Numbered from the stretch's first letter, positions 14,393 through 23,328 are shown. The stretch is DNA of 35,100 nucleotides from Bacteroidota bacterium (GCA_016234735.1 JACRAN010000091.1:1-35100), one strand, 5' to 3'. Program-made: numbers and translations. Notes: generated by a model from the sequence alone, not told the origin.

Positions 14393-16858
14393 ATGATGAA
14401 TGTAGCTCGGATTTTTGTGCTATCGATACTTGTCCATTCACTGCAAGCACAGCCCCTCCCCGTCTGCACCACCCCCGCCAACGGCTCGGCGTGGACGTAC
14501 CTCGGCCCCGTCAGCCCGCCCACGCCTGGGCCGGGCGCAGGCATGGGCAGCACCGGCACGGGGGCGCAGGTTCGGGTCAAGTTTTTTGACCCGAAAGCCA
14601 CCAACCCGACCGAACTGTACGCCGCCACCCCCACCGGCGGACTCTTCCGTACCCGCAACGTGCTCGACTCGGTGCCCGTCTGGGAGAACCTCACCGACAG
14701 CACCCGCCTGCCTGTGCTGGGGGTGCGGGACTTTGAGTTCGAGCCGGGCAACCCCGACGTGATGTACCTCGGCACGGGCATCCGCTACCCGCTCGACCTG
14801 CGCCGGGCCTACGGCATTGGCCTGCTGAAAACCACCGACGACGGGCGTTCCTGGCAGCCGACTGGCCTCACGTTCGAGCCGCCCGGTTCGATGGCGGAGG
14901 TCGTCCACGACATCCTCGTGCATCCGCAAAACCCCGACACCTTGCACGTCCTCAGCGGAAAAAACTACTACCGGTCCGACGACGGCGGTGCCAGTTTTAC
15001 CCTGAAAAATACCAACCCGCACCCCTGCCCTGCCGGTTGGGAAAGCGCCTGGCGGGCCATTCTCACCAAACCGGGCAGTCCGCAGGTGCTGTACCTGACC
15101 GCCGATGCTGGCTATTTTTTTATTTCAAAAAACAGCGGGGAAACCTGGGCGGAAATCGCCGTGGACAGCAGCCTCGGCATCACCGAGCCGGTCATGCGCA
15201 TGGACGTGGCCGTGTCGGAACACAACCCTGAATTGATTTACCTCGGTTGCTCGGCGCAAAAAAACGAGTTCATCCTCCGCTCGCTCGACGGCGGAGCGAG
15301 TTGGCAGTTGGTGTTGAAAAAAAACCTCGGCTCCAGCTACGAGAAGCACGTTTTTGCCATTTCACCCAACGGCGACAACGTGCTGTACGCAGGCGGGCTG
15401 TACGTGCATCAGGTGACGATTTCCCAGGATGGCAAGGCCACGAGCAAACAAATTGCGGGCAGCGAAATCCACATGGACCACCGCGAACTCTGCGTGGTGA
15501 GCGACGGCAACGGCGGCGACATCCTCTACTCGGCCAACGACGGCGGGCTGTACCGGGGCGTTGTTGACGGTAAAAAATGGCGCTGGCGGGACGTGTCCGG
15601 TCTGGGTTTCAACAACATGCAGTTCTACGGGATTGCGGTGGCCGAGGATTTTTCGGTGGTGCCCGGCGGTACGCAGGACCTCGGCACGATGCTGATTTAC
15701 CGGGACGAAAAAGCCGTGAAGCCCAACCTCGGCGGCGACGGCACCGATTGCGCCGTTGACCCCTTCAACCCCGCCAACATTTTCAGCATCTCCTGGGCGC
15801 TCGGCCCGCCCGTCATTTTCCGCTCCACCGACGGCGGCGTGAGGTGGAGCCGCTGGAACAAGGGCACGGTGGCCAACGGCGACAGCTACTACCACCCCAT
15901 GATTTTCCATGAAAACGGCTACCTCTACACCGGCACCACGAAGGTGCAGCGGCTGCCCTACGGCTCGGACACCTGGCAGCAAATCGGCGACATCCACCTG
16001 CCGACAGACAACCCCTGGCGCGTGACGGCCATGTCGGTGGCCATGCCCGGTGGCGAAGTGATTTACGCCTACGGCGACCAGCTCTACCGCACCGACGATG
16101 CCAACGCCGATTCGGCCGTGTGGCAGCCGTTGGGAGAGAAAATGGGTGATGCCGCCAAGTTCCGAAGGGGCAGCGGCGTGATGTTGGCGGTGGAAACCGA
16201 CCCCGCCAATCCCCGCAAAGTCTGGGTGAGTTTCAAAACTTTCGACTCGCCGTTCAAAGTCTGGTTTTCCGGCGACGGTGGCGAAACGTGGGGCAGCACG
16301 GGGCCAGGGCTGCCGCCTTTCCCGGTGAGCGCGTTGGCCTTCCAGGCTGGCACCGCCGACGTGCTGTACGCTGGCACCGACGTGGGCGTGTTCGTGAATT
16401 TCAACGCCTCCGACCCCAATTCCGAGTGGCAGTGTTTCAACAGCGGCCTGCCGGTGTGCCTCGTGTCCGATTTGGAAATGAACTACTGCCAGGGAAAAAT
16501 CGTGGCGGGCACGTTCGGGCGGGGCATCTGGGAGTCGCCGCTGGCGCTGCCGTCCGATTTCAAAACCATCGAAGTCGACCGGGATGCGGTGTGGGATTTC
16601 ATGCTCCTCCGCTCCGATGTGGTGGTAAAAAAAGGCACAACGCTCACGCTGCGAGGCGAAATCCGCATCGCCTCCGGCAAAAAAATTGTCGTTGAAAAAG
16701 ATGCCGTGCTGGTGCTGGATGGCGCTCATTTGGCCGACCTTTGCGGCGAACCCTGGGCGGGCATTGTGACGGAGCAGGGCAACAGCGGGTTTCTCGGCCT
16801 GTTTTTTGGCACTGACCCCGGCAAAGTTGAACTAAAAAACAGGGCAACGGTGGACTGA
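14393..16858 (+). CDS. Secreted BNR/sortilin-type beta-propeller protein
   Basis: 821 residues with an N-terminal signal peptide (IFVLSILVHSLQAQ, cleavage about residue 20). Many BNR/Asp-box units (S/T-x-D-G-G-x-x-W) are visible: TDDGRSWQP, SDDGGASFTL, SKNSGETWAE, SLDGGASWQL, STDGGVRWSRW, SGDGGETWGS. With NPDVMYLGTG and ADVLYAGTDVG blades they indicate one or two beta-propellers of the VPS10/sortilin type found in secreted glycosidases and adhesins. No glycosidase catalytic set was recognised. The last about 110 residues form a short beta-helix-like segment (GTTLTLRGEIRIASGKKIVVEKDAVLV region, split here over several strands), ending KNRATVD. Such proteins usually end in a T9SS sorting domain, which is missing, so the protein may be shortened. 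Two ATGs (14393, 14396) are adjacent; either may be used. Confidence 0.85.
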   Translation: MMNVARIFVLSILVHSLQAQPLPVCTTPANGSAWTYLGPVSPPTPGPGAGMGSTGTGAQVRVKFFDPKATNPTELYAATPTGGLFRTRNVLDSVPVWENLTDSTRLPVLGVRDFEFEPGNPDVMYLGTGIRYPLDLRRAYGIGLLKTTDDGRSWQPTGLTFEPPGSMAEVVHDILVHPQNPDTLHVLSGKNYYRSDDGGASFTLKNTNPHPCPAGWESAWRAILTKPGSPQVLYLTADAGYFFISKNSGETWAEIAVDSSLGITEPVMRMDVAVSEHNPELIYLGCSAQKNEFILRSLDGGASWQLVLKKNLGSSYEKHVFAISPNGDNVLYAGGLYVHQVTISQDGKATSKQIAGSEIHMDHRELCVVSDGNGGDILYSANDGGLYRGVVDGKKWRWRDVSGLGFNNMQFYGIAVAEDFSVVPGGTQDLGTMLIYRDEKAVKPNLGGDGTDCAVDPFNPANIFSISWALGPPVIFRSTDGGVRWSRWNKGTVANGDSYYHPMIFHENGYLYTGTTKVQRLPYGSDTWQQIGDIHLPTDNPWRVTAMSVAMPGGEVIYAYGDQLYRTDDANADSAVWQPLGEKMGDAAKFRRGSGVMLAVETDPANPRKVWVSFKTFDSPFKVWFSGDGGETWGSTGPGLPPFPVSALAFQAGTADVLYAGTDVGVFVNFNASDPNSEWQCFNSGLPVCLVSDLEMNYCQGKIVAGTFGRGIWESPLALPSDFKTIEVDRDAVWDFMLLRSDVVVKKGTTLTLRGEIRIASGKKIVVEKDAVLVLDGAHLADLCGEPWAGIVTEQGNSGFLGLFFGTDPGKVELKNRATVD

Positions 16859-16870
16859 GGTATGAGGTAT
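16857..16870. repeat. Two GAGGTAT heptamers at the end of the BNR gene
   Basis: GAGGTATGAGGTAT overlaps the last base or two of the TGA stop of the BNR gene. It is the same heptamer that forms the inverted repeat at 32599-32698, here as a single short arm with no inverted partner nearby. Confidence 0.5.
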
Positions 16871-16929
16871 CGGCCATCGTCCAAGACAAAAAATGCCATT
16901 GCAATCAAAAGAAATAATTTTGTAAAATA

Positions 16930-17916
16930 ATGAAAACGAACCTCTTGCTCTTGCTGCTCACGCTCACAACCCTGGCGCAGGCGCAGCACAGCTACCTCTC
17001 CGACCGCCGTTTTTTCACAGCGGACGAACTGATTGGCTACGACTTCAAACCCGCCGTGAAGGAGATTCCCAACGAAAAAAAGGAAGACCTCGACCCCGGC
17101 GAATATTCCTTCGGCATCACCCACACCAACCTCTACGTGAAGGGCGAGGGCATCGAGGGCGTTTACAACATCAACAACATGCAACCGGAGGACTACGGCT
17201 TCAAACTGACGCTGATGAACGCCCGTGATGCCCGTTTGCAAGGCCATTTGAAAGTCATCCTGAACAAATACGGCATGGTGGAGACGTTGATTTTCAAACG
17301 CTCGCCCACCGACAAGGAGTTGATTTTTTACCAGGCGGCCATCCCCGGCAAGATCAACGAACAGGAGAAGGCGTATTTCACCGACCGGGGCGAGAAGGCC
17401 ATCGCAACGCCGGATTCACTTTGGGGGCAAAAAATCCATCCCTTCCTCCGCATCCACACCGAAGCGAAAGTGCAGGAACGCCTGCGGATGCGGGACAGCA
17501 CGAGCATCAGTTTCGTCGAAGAAATCACCATCGTGGAAAAAGACGTGAAAAAGAAAAAGAAACCACAGACCGACGTGGTGGAGGCCCTGCCGACCGATTC
17601 GTTGGTGCTGGATTCGACCGTTGTGGTGGCGGACAGCGCTGCTGCCGACAAAAAAGTGAAAATCACCAAGGAACACTTCGTGGTGGTGCGTTCCATCGTG
17701 CAGTTCGAGGACGGGATGCGGGAGGACAAGACCTGGAAGTACCCGGTGAAGCGGGTCACGGAGAAGGAAGACAAGCAGGCCGCCTTGCAGGAGGAGCGCT
17801 ACCAGTGGGAGTTTGTGAACGATAAAAAGGAAAACATCATCCTGTACCTCAACGGCGACCATACGGTGAGCACCATGATCATTGCCGACAAAACGTACCT
17901 GATGCGGGGGTTTTAG
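16930..17916 (+). CDS. Secreted hypothetical protein
   Basis: 328 residues with a signal peptide (LLLLLLTLTTLAQAQ, cleavage about residue 19). The mature part is hydrophilic and mixed alpha/beta. It has a Lys-rich linker (KDVKKKKKPQ, about 204-213) and an Ala/Asp/Val-rich segment before the C-terminal domain, which includes HFVVVRSIVQFEDGMRED and ends YLNGDHTVSTMIIADKTYLM. It looks like a gliding/outer-membrane-associated protein of Bacteroidota, though I cannot name the family. TAATTTTG at 16915-16922 fits the -7 consensus, but no -33 element lies at the right distance; transcription from it would begin almost at the ATG. It follows the BNR gene at 71 bases on the same strand. Confidence 0.75.
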   Translation: MKTNLLLLLLTLTTLAQAQHSYLSDRRFFTADELIGYDFKPAVKEIPNEKKEDLDPGEYSFGITHTNLYVKGEGIEGVYNINNMQPEDYGFKLTLMNARDARLQGHLKVILNKYGMVETLIFKRSPTDKELIFYQAAIPGKINEQEKAYFTDRGEKAIATPDSLWGQKIHPFLRIHTEAKVQERLRMRDSTSISFVEEITIVEKDVKKKKKPQTDVVEALPTDSLVLDSTVVVADSAAADKKVKITKEHFVVVRSIVQFEDGMREDKTWKYPVKRVTEKEDKQAALQEERYQWEFVNDKKENIILYLNGDHTVSTMIIADKTYLMRGF

Positions 17917-18020
17917 GATTTCGGATTCCTTGATTTCCGATTGCGGATTCAGGTTGATTGACGAACAAGACCGTAAGTTTGCACCCTGAATCCGAAATCC
18001 GTAATCCCCAATCCGAAATT
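17915..18020. repeat. Word-repeat inverted repeat (GGATTTC/GGATTCC type) with a promoter in its loop
   Basis: The left arm 17915-17953 has GGATTTCGGATTCC-like words. The right arm 17985-18020 has the complementary words (CCTGAATCCGAAATCC...). The inner 9 bases pair exactly (GGATTCAGG 17945-17953 with CCTGAATCC 17985-17993). The left arm begins in the stop codon of the preceding gene and the right arm ends 5 bases before the metF-like start. The loop holds TAAGTTTG. Confidence 0.8.
17954..17981 (+). promoter_or_regulatory. Candidate promoter of the metF-like gene, inside the repeat loop
   Basis: TAAGTTTG (17974-17981) is an exact TAnnTTTG. TTG at 17954-17956 gives a spacer of 17, slightly short. 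Transcription would start about 17988, placing the right repeat arm in the leader of the metF-like mRNA. Confidence 0.4.
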
Positions 18021-18025
18021 GAATT

Positions 18026-18982
18026 ATGAGAGTAACCGAATATCTTGAAAATACCAACGGCCAGACCTTAGTTTCGTTTGAAGTGCTGCCGCCGCTCAAG
18101 GGGGGCAGCATGAAGGCCATCTTCGACACGCTCGACCCGCTGATGGAGTTCAAGCCACCCTTCATCGACGTGACCTACCACCGGGAGGATTTCGTGTATA
18201 AAAAAATGCCGAGCGGTTACTTTGAAAAAGTGGCCATCCGCAAGCGCCCCGGCACCGTCGGCATCTGTGCCGCCATCATGCACCGCTACGGGGTGGACGC
18301 CGTGCCGCACCTCATCTGCGGGGGCTTCTCGAAGGAGGAAACCGAGAATGCGCTCATCGACCTTAACTTCCTGAATATCAACAATGTACTGGCCCTGCGG
18401 GGCGATGCCAGGGGACTGGACGGGAAGTTCGTGCCGGAGCCGGACGGCCATGCGTTCGCCCTCGACTTAGTGAAGCAAATCGTCGGGATGAACCAGGGCA
18501 AGTACCTCGACGACGACATCGAAAAGGGCGCAAAAACCGAATTCTGCATCGGCATCGCAGGCTACCCGGAAAAGCATTTTGAAGCGCCCAACCTCAGCAT
18601 CGACCTCGCCCACATGAAGGCCAAAGTGGATGCCGGGGCCAATTACATCGTCACGCAGATGTTTTTCGACAACCAACACTACTTCAACTTCGTGGACGAG
18701 TGCCGCAAGATTGGCATCAACGCGCCCATTGTGCCGGGCCTCAAACCCCTCACGAAACTGCACCAGTTGAGTTCCATCCCCCGCAATTTTTACATCGACC
18801 TGCCTGGCGACCTGGTGAATGAAATGCAAAAAGCCACCACGCCGCAGGCCCGTACGCAGGTGGGCATCGAGTGGCTGATCATGCAATCGAAGGAGTTGAA
18901 AGCAAATGGCGCACCCTGCCTGCACTACTACACGATGGGCGATGCCGAGACCATCCGGCAGGTGGCCGAGGCGGTTTTTTAA
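18026..18982 (+). CDS. metF: Methylenetetrahydrofolate reductase family protein (MetF-type)
   Basis: 318 residues, close to bacterial MetF. TIM-barrel landmarks are in order: SFEVLPP (first strand, folate/catalytic Glu), FIDVTYHRED, AAIMHRYGVDAVPHLICGG, NVLALRGDARGLDG (FAD contact), FCIGIAGYPEKH, IVTQMFFDNQHYFNFVDECR (substrate loop) and IVPGLKPLT. The enzyme reduces 5,10-methylene-THF to 5-methyl-THF with a flavin and NAD(P)H for methionine synthesis, in the cytoplasm. The start ATG lies 5 bases after the repeat. The interrupted ftcD, another folate one-carbon gene, is 3.6 kb upstream but separated by two secreted-protein genes. The call is firm at family level; members with other pyridine nucleotides or as split enzymes exist. 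Confidence 0.93.
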   Translation: MRVTEYLENTNGQTLVSFEVLPPLKGGSMKAIFDTLDPLMEFKPPFIDVTYHREDFVYKKMPSGYFEKVAIRKRPGTVGICAAIMHRYGVDAVPHLICGGFSKEETENALIDLNFLNINNVLALRGDARGLDGKFVPEPDGHAFALDLVKQIVGMNQGKYLDDDIEKGAKTEFCIGIAGYPEKHFEAPNLSIDLAHMKAKVDAGANYIVTQMFFDNQHYFNFVDECRKIGINAPIVPGLKPLTKLHQLSSIPRNFYIDLPGDLVNEMQKATTPQARTQVGIEWLIMQSKELKANGAPCLHYYTMGDAETIRQVAEAVF

Positions 18983-19044
18983 TCGAAACAAGGTGCTGCA
19001 CAAAGCAAAAAATCGACATCCGGCATTTTGAATGGAAGTCATGG

Positions 19045-19076
19045 TTTGTATTTTCCAAAAACCTTTTCTATTTTTG
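19045..19076 (+). promoter_or_regulatory. Bacteroidota-type promoter of the T9SS protein gene
   Basis: TTTG at 19045-19048 and TATTTTTG at 19069-19076 are separated by 20 bases, a full match to TTTG-N19/20-TAnnTTTG. Transcription would begin about 19083, leaving a leader of about 210 bases before the ATG at 19294. Confidence 0.65.
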
Positions 19077-19082
19077 CCGGGC

Positions 19083-19293
19083 AATTTTTTGAAAGCCCTT
19101 GCCTCTCATCCCACTCTGATACTCATTCACTAAGAAATAAGTTGGCATCTATACCCTTCTCAAAAGCTGCCCCCCCTTTTGGCTTGGTTTGGTTTTGAAT
19201 TTTCCTGAACATTTTTTCATAGCAGCTCTCGCTCCTGAAACTATTCGGCTGGGGCGAAAGCGGCAACAATTTTTATCAAAAAACACAGACATT
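19083..19293 (+). other. Long untranslated leader of the T9SS protein gene
   Basis: Between metF and the chosen start there are 311 bases; the promoter is at 19045-19076. The remaining 210 bases hold no convincing gene. An in-frame extension upstream to 19189 exists, but it would put a basic, non-signal segment before the signal peptide, so it is taken as untranslated. A pyrimidine-rich run with seven C follows 19160. No known riboswitch was recognised. Confidence 0.4.
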
Positions 19294-22200
19294 ATGAACT
19301 CAAAAAGACTGCTTCGCAGCGCCGTGCTGCTGGCATTGACATCCCTGTTTTTCCAACAGAAAACAATGGCCTGCGGGTACGACTACGTGTCGGATTGCGC
19401 TACCACCATCGATGTGGAACTGAACGGCGTGACTTCGACCTACCAGGTGTCAAGTTGCCCGTACCTTACCGTTTTCCACAATCACAACTTCGGCTCGCCC
19501 ACCAGCCTGAACATTACGAAGGCAAAATCCACTACCTGGGAAAGTTGCGACAACAATGTGATGAACGCCCGGCTGTACTACCGGATTTACCTGCAATCAG
19601 GCAGCCCTGGTGCGTTCACGCCGTATGTGCTGCCTCAATTGACCACCGTCACCAACGGCCCGTACCGCACCGAAACGAGGGAAGGCAACCCCAACCTCAA
19701 CCTGCTGGCGGGCCTGAACCCCGGCAGTTATTTCATCCAAATCTACTTTGAATCGGATGTGGACACAGATAACAACGGTACGCCAAACCTCCAAATCCGC
19801 AAGGACAACAACGGCCTGTACTACAAGGCCAGTTTCACCGTGCCGACCGGGCAGGGCGGCTCGCTCAACGTGCAATTGGTTTCAAAAACCAACGTGACCT
19901 GCAACGGCGGCAACAACGGCAGCGCCACCGTCACCGTCACCAACGGCACGGCCCCGTACACCTACGCCTGGTCGAACGGCGCCACCGGGGCCAGCATCAG
20001 CAACCTGCCGGCGGGCACCTACACCGTCACGGCCACCGACAGCCAGGGCAACACCGGCACCCTCATCGTCGTCATCACACAGCCTGCTCCGCTCAACGCC
20101 AACGTGACCGGCGTGGACGAAACCTCCGCACCCGCCAACAACGGCAGCGCCACTTCCGCCCCTACCGGCGGCACTGCCCCGTACACTTTCCTCTGGAGCA
20201 CCGGTGCCACCACCGCCACCATCAACAACCTGAACAGCGGCACCTACTCCGTCGTAGTCACCGATGCCAACGGATGCACGGCCACCGGCAGCGTCGTCAT
20301 CAGCGTTTCGGGCAGCAACCCCACGAACTACTGCGCCTCCAGCGGCACCCCGTGGGTGGACTGGATTACGAGGGTGAAAATCAACACCATCGACAACGCT
20401 TCCGGCAAAAGCCAATACTCGAATTTCACCAATATCAGCACCAATTTGAACACCGGCACCAGCTACACCGTCACCCTCGAAAATGGCTTCAGTTGGCAGA
20501 CTTACGACGAATACTGGAAGGTCTGGATTGATTACAACCGCAACGGCACATTCGAGGAACCTGCCGAAATCGCCTACTCCGGCATCCTTCCTGCTCCTCC
20601 GGTCGGCTCGCCGGGCGGTGTGAAAACCGGCACCGTCATCGTGCCTGCCAGCGCCGACCTCGGTCTGACCCGCATGCGGGTTTCGTTGAAACGGGGCGCT
20701 TACGCAACGCCCTGCGAAACCATCCCCTTCGGTGAGGTGGAAGATTACACCATCAACCTCGCCAGCGACGGCCCGGTGCCGTGCAGCATCACGGCCACCA
20801 TTGCCAACATCACCTGCAACGCCAACGGCACGGGCACCAACCCGAACGACGACACTTTCACCTTCAGCCTGACCATGAACGGCAACGGCACGGGCACCTC
20901 CTGGCATACCGCCATTTTTGGGCAAAATGTTACCGGGGCATACGGTACCCCGGTGACCATCGGGCCGTTCCTCATCAGCAGTGGGGTGCTGAATTTCACC
21001 GTTACTGATTCGGGAACGCCCACCTGCACGGCCACCGTCAGCGTGACGCCGCCGACGCCCTGTTCCAACGTCAACCCCTGCAACATCACGGCGACAGCTT
21101 CCACGCCCATTTGCAACAACAACGGCACCCCGACCAACCCCGCCGACGACACCTACACGTTCAGCCTGACCGTCACCGGCACGAACGCGGGCACGGGCTG
21201 GACGACGACGATTTTGGGCGCTCCGCAAAGTGGCGCTTACGGCACGGCCACCCTCCTGGGGCCGTACCCCATCAGCGGCGGGGTGTTGAATTTCACCCTC
21301 CACGACAACAACGATGCGAACTGCACCCGGTCAGTGACAGTCACACCTCCTGCCCCATGTAGCAACGGTGGCGGTGGCCCGACTTACTGCATCTCCACGA
21401 GCGCCTTCCCCTGGCACGACTGGATTGCCGGGGTCAGTTTTTCAAACGTCAACAACCCTTCCGGCAAAACCGCGTACAGCGATTTCACTGGTCTCACGGC
21501 CAACGTTACCCTCGGCCAAAGCTACCCGGTGGCGCTGACTTCAGGTTTCAGTTGGTACACCTACGAAGAACACTGGAAGGTCTGGATTGACTACAACCAC
21601 AACGGCACGTTCGAGGAACCCGGCGAACTGGCCTACTCCGCCACGCAGCCTGCGCCGCCCAACGGCACCAACGAGTTCACCGTCAATGGAACCATCAACA
21701 TTCCCGCAACTGCACTCACCGGCCCCACCCGCATGAGGGTCACGATGAAACGCGACGCAGACCCGACACCCTGCGAAACCATTCCCAACGGCGAAGTGGA
21801 AGATTACACCGTCAACATCAGTAGCAACCTCGGTGGTGGCACGGGCAATCGGACAGCCGCCATCCAGTTCAATGCCATGCCCGGTATCGACGACGTAGCG
21901 CTCTACGCCGTGCTCGAAATCCCGATGGGCGCTACTTTCTGGCAATTGGAAAAATCAGTGGATGGGCAAGGTTTCGTTACCCTGAAAACTGGCAGGGCCG
22001 ATGCTGGTGCTGACGGGCATACTGTAATGCAAACGCTTGACAGTCGGCCGATTGATGGTGAAAACCAATATCGCCTGACGCTCTTCGACCGCTGGGGCAA
22101 CGTGCTGTCGCAAGCCCCGGCAGCGGCCAACTTCCAGCTGGTCGAGGCATTCAGCGTGTTCCCCAATCCGGCGGGCAGCGAGTTTTTCCTCGAAATGTCG

Positions 22201-22395
22201 AAGCTGGAAGGCCGGCAAGTGACGGTGGAAGTTTTCGACCCATTCGGCCACCTCGTAAATCGGGAGGTGATCCCCGAAGTGAGCGGCTCCCTCCACCGCA
22301 TCCAAATCGACGGGTGGCGAGACGGCATGTACTTCGTGCTGGTGCAGCCCGAAGGCAGGCGGTCGTTCAGTAAAAAATTGATGATTGCCAGGTGA
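19294..22395 (+). CDS. T9SS-secreted multidomain surface protein with SprB repeats and GEVED domains
   Basis: 1033 residues from the ATG at 19294, which opens MNSKRLLRSAVLLALTSLFF, a signal peptide; the upstream in-frame start at 19189 has none. Order: N-terminal domain (about 25-195); two SprB repeats (about 197-340; VTCNGGNNGSATVTV, APYTYAWSNGAT, LPAGTYTVTATDSQG); GEVED domain 1 (about 346-489; KVWIDYNRNGTFEEP, GEVEDYTINL); two Ig-like Cys-rich repeats (about 496-688); GEVED domain 2 (about 698-845; KVWIDYNHNGTFEEP, GEVEDYTVNI); and a type A sorting domain (about 949-1033; FSVFPNPAGSEFFLEM, GMYFVLVQPEG, SKKLMIAR). The sorting domain sends it through the type IX system to the cell surface or outside. 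SprB-type proteins serve in adhesion and gliding. No catalytic domain was seen. Confidence 0.93.
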   Translation: MNSKRLLRSAVLLALTSLFFQQKTMACGYDYVSDCATTIDVELNGVTSTYQVSSCPYLTVFHNHNFGSPTSLNITKAKSTTWESCDNNVMNARLYYRIYLQSGSPGAFTPYVLPQLTTVTNGPYRTETREGNPNLNLLAGLNPGSYFIQIYFESDVDTDNNGTPNLQIRKDNNGLYYKASFTVPTGQGGSLNVQLVSKTNVTCNGGNNGSATVTVTNGTAPYTYAWSNGATGASISNLPAGTYTVTATDSQGNTGTLIVVITQPAPLNANVTGVDETSAPANNGSATSAPTGGTAPYTFLWSTGATTATINNLNSGTYSVVVTDANGCTATGSVVISVSGSNPTNYCASSGTPWVDWITRVKINTIDNASGKSQYSNFTNISTNLNTGTSYTVTLENGFSWQTYDEYWKVWIDYNRNGTFEEPAEIAYSGILPAPPVGSPGGVKTGTVIVPASADLGLTRMRVSLKRGAYATPCETIPFGEVEDYTINLASDGPVPCSITATIANITCNANGTGTNPNDDTFTFSLTMNGNGTGTSWHTAIFGQNVTGAYGTPVTIGPFLISSGVLNFTVTDSGTPTCTATVSVTPPTPCSNVNPCNITATASTPICNNNGTPTNPADDTYTFSLTVTGTNAGTGWTTTILGAPQSGAYGTATLLGPYPISGGVLNFTLHDNNDANCTRSVTVTPPAPCSNGGGGPTYCISTSAFPWHDWIAGVSFSNVNNPSGKTAYSDFTGLTANVTLGQSYPVALTSGFSWYTYEEHWKVWIDYNHNGTFEEPGELAYSATQPAPPNGTNEFTVNGTINIPATALTGPTRMRVTMKRDADPTPCETIPNGEVEDYTVNISSNLGGGTGNRTAAIQFNAMPGIDDVALYAVLEIPMGATFWQLEKSVDGQGFVTLKTGRADAGADGHTVMQTLDSRPIDGENQYRLTLFDRWGNVLSQAPAAANFQLVEAFSVFPNPAGSEFFLEMSKLEGRQVTVEVFDPFGHLVNREVIPEVSGSLHRIQIDGWRDGMYFVLVQPEGRRSFSKKLMIAR

Positions 22396-22404
22396 TTTAA
22401 CACA

Positions 22405-22437
22405 AACGTCGGCGGGGTTTTGAACCCCGCCGACGTT
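22405..22437. terminator. Bidirectional terminator between convergent genes
   Basis: AACGTCGGCGGGG (22405-22417) and CCCCGCCGACGTT (22425-22437) are exact inverse complements around a 7-base loop TTTTGAA. It is 9 bases after the T9SS gene stop and 3 bases before the stop of the minus-strand gene. No long T run follows, but position and stability fit a shared terminator. Confidence 0.8.
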
Positions 22438-22440
22438 CAA

Positions 22441-23328
22441 TCAATCCTTCTTCTCCGGCGCATTTTTCACCAGTTCGATGAAGCCGTTGATGACCTCGTT
22501 CGGCACAGTGACGGCGAGGTCGTAGTGCCGGATTTTCCATCCGCCGTTGGCGGAAGTTTTTTGCAGCACCCCGCTGCCCCGGCAGACACCCATCCAGGTG
22601 TCAAGCAATTCTTCAAACCAAGCAGTTTGACCGTCAGAAGACAGGTAAACCTGGCGGTCATGGGCCGTGAAGGCCCAGGCAGTTTCCTGGTCAAAATACT
22701 TTTTCGACCACTCCCGCATGTCGTCACGAAGCCAGCGCTCGGTGGCATCGGTGCCGAGGTAGATGCCGTCGGGGGTCATGCTGCCGAAAAACGTATCCTC
22801 GTCGGCAACGGCCGCGGCGTGGTGCCAGGCATCCATGAGCCGGTGGATGGCGGGCACGTCGGCAGCCGGTTCGGTCTGGCAGTTTTCGCGGCGGCGGGTG
22901 TCGCTGATCTGCGTGATTTTCCAGCCGTTTTCTCCTTTGAAAAGCTGGAAGGCATCGACCCCGCAGTGGCTCATTTTTTCACCCAAAAAAAATGTGTACT
23001 CCGTCCAGGCGGTAGCCAACAGGCCGTCGATGCGCACGTCGTAGCCCCAGATCCGCTCGTCCCAAATCTCCTCGTGCGGCGTACCGACGGCTTCCACAAA
23101 CCCCGAAATTTCCTCGGTGGCCAACGTGGGTTTGCCCTCCCGGTCGGCGAAAGCCGTCTGGAGCCGGGCCGAGGGGTCGAACACCGAGCGCACGGCAGCG
23201 CTGTCGCTCGCCCGCATCCCATCGAACATCCGCTGGATGACGGCGATGACGGCGGCACGGTCGTCCGTTTGGGCCTGGGTGGAAAAATGGAGGAGCAGAA
23301 AGGCTGGGAGGAGAAATTTTTTCAACAT
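22441..23328 (-). CDS. Secreted protein with two NTF2/SnoaL-like (DUF4440-type) domains
   Basis: 295 residues. A signal peptide (LLPAFLLLHFSTQAQ) ends near residue 20. Domain 1 (about 22-140) begins DDRAAVIAVIQRMFDGMRASDSAAVRSVF, split by the cone-shaped NTF2 fold, and has VDAFQLFKGENGWKITQISDTRR at its end. Domain 2 (about 155-285) repeats the plan with IHRLMDAWHHAAAVADEDTFF and ends GGWKIRHYDLAVTVPNE. DUF4440/SnoaL-like domains bind small hydrophobic ligands or catalyse isomerase/hydrolase steps; no specific activity can be assigned. The tandem arrangement is known in Bacteroidota secreted proteins. The start ATG at 23328 precedes the signal peptide. It is convergent with the T9SS gene and divergent from the decarboxylase gene. 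Confidence 0.85.
   Translation of the reverse strand: MLKKFLLPAFLLLHFSTQAQTDDRAAVIAVIQRMFDGMRASDSAAVRSVFDPSARLQTAFADREGKPTLATEEISGFVEAVGTPHEEIWDERIWGYDVRIDGLLATAWTEYTFFLGEKMSHCGVDAFQLFKGENGWKITQISDTRRRENCQTEPAADVPAIHRLMDAWHHAAAVADEDTFFGSMTPDGIYLGTDATERWLRDDMREWSKKYFDQETAWAFTAHDRQVYLSSDGQTAWFEELLDTWMGVCRGSGVLQKTSANGGWKIRHYDLAVTVPNEVINGFIELVKNAPEKKD

Noticed and set aside
13132-14781. Long minus-strand open frame (549 codons) opposite ftcD and the BNR gene
   Set aside because: It is the antisense of well-supported genes; GC-rich codons give long open antisense frames. Its composition (His/Arg/Gly/Val-rich) is not protein-like.
19882-21303. Long minus-strand open frame opposite the T9SS protein
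   Set aside because: Gly/Ala/Arg/Val-rich shadow of a repetitive Thr/Asn/Gly coding region; no start context or family.
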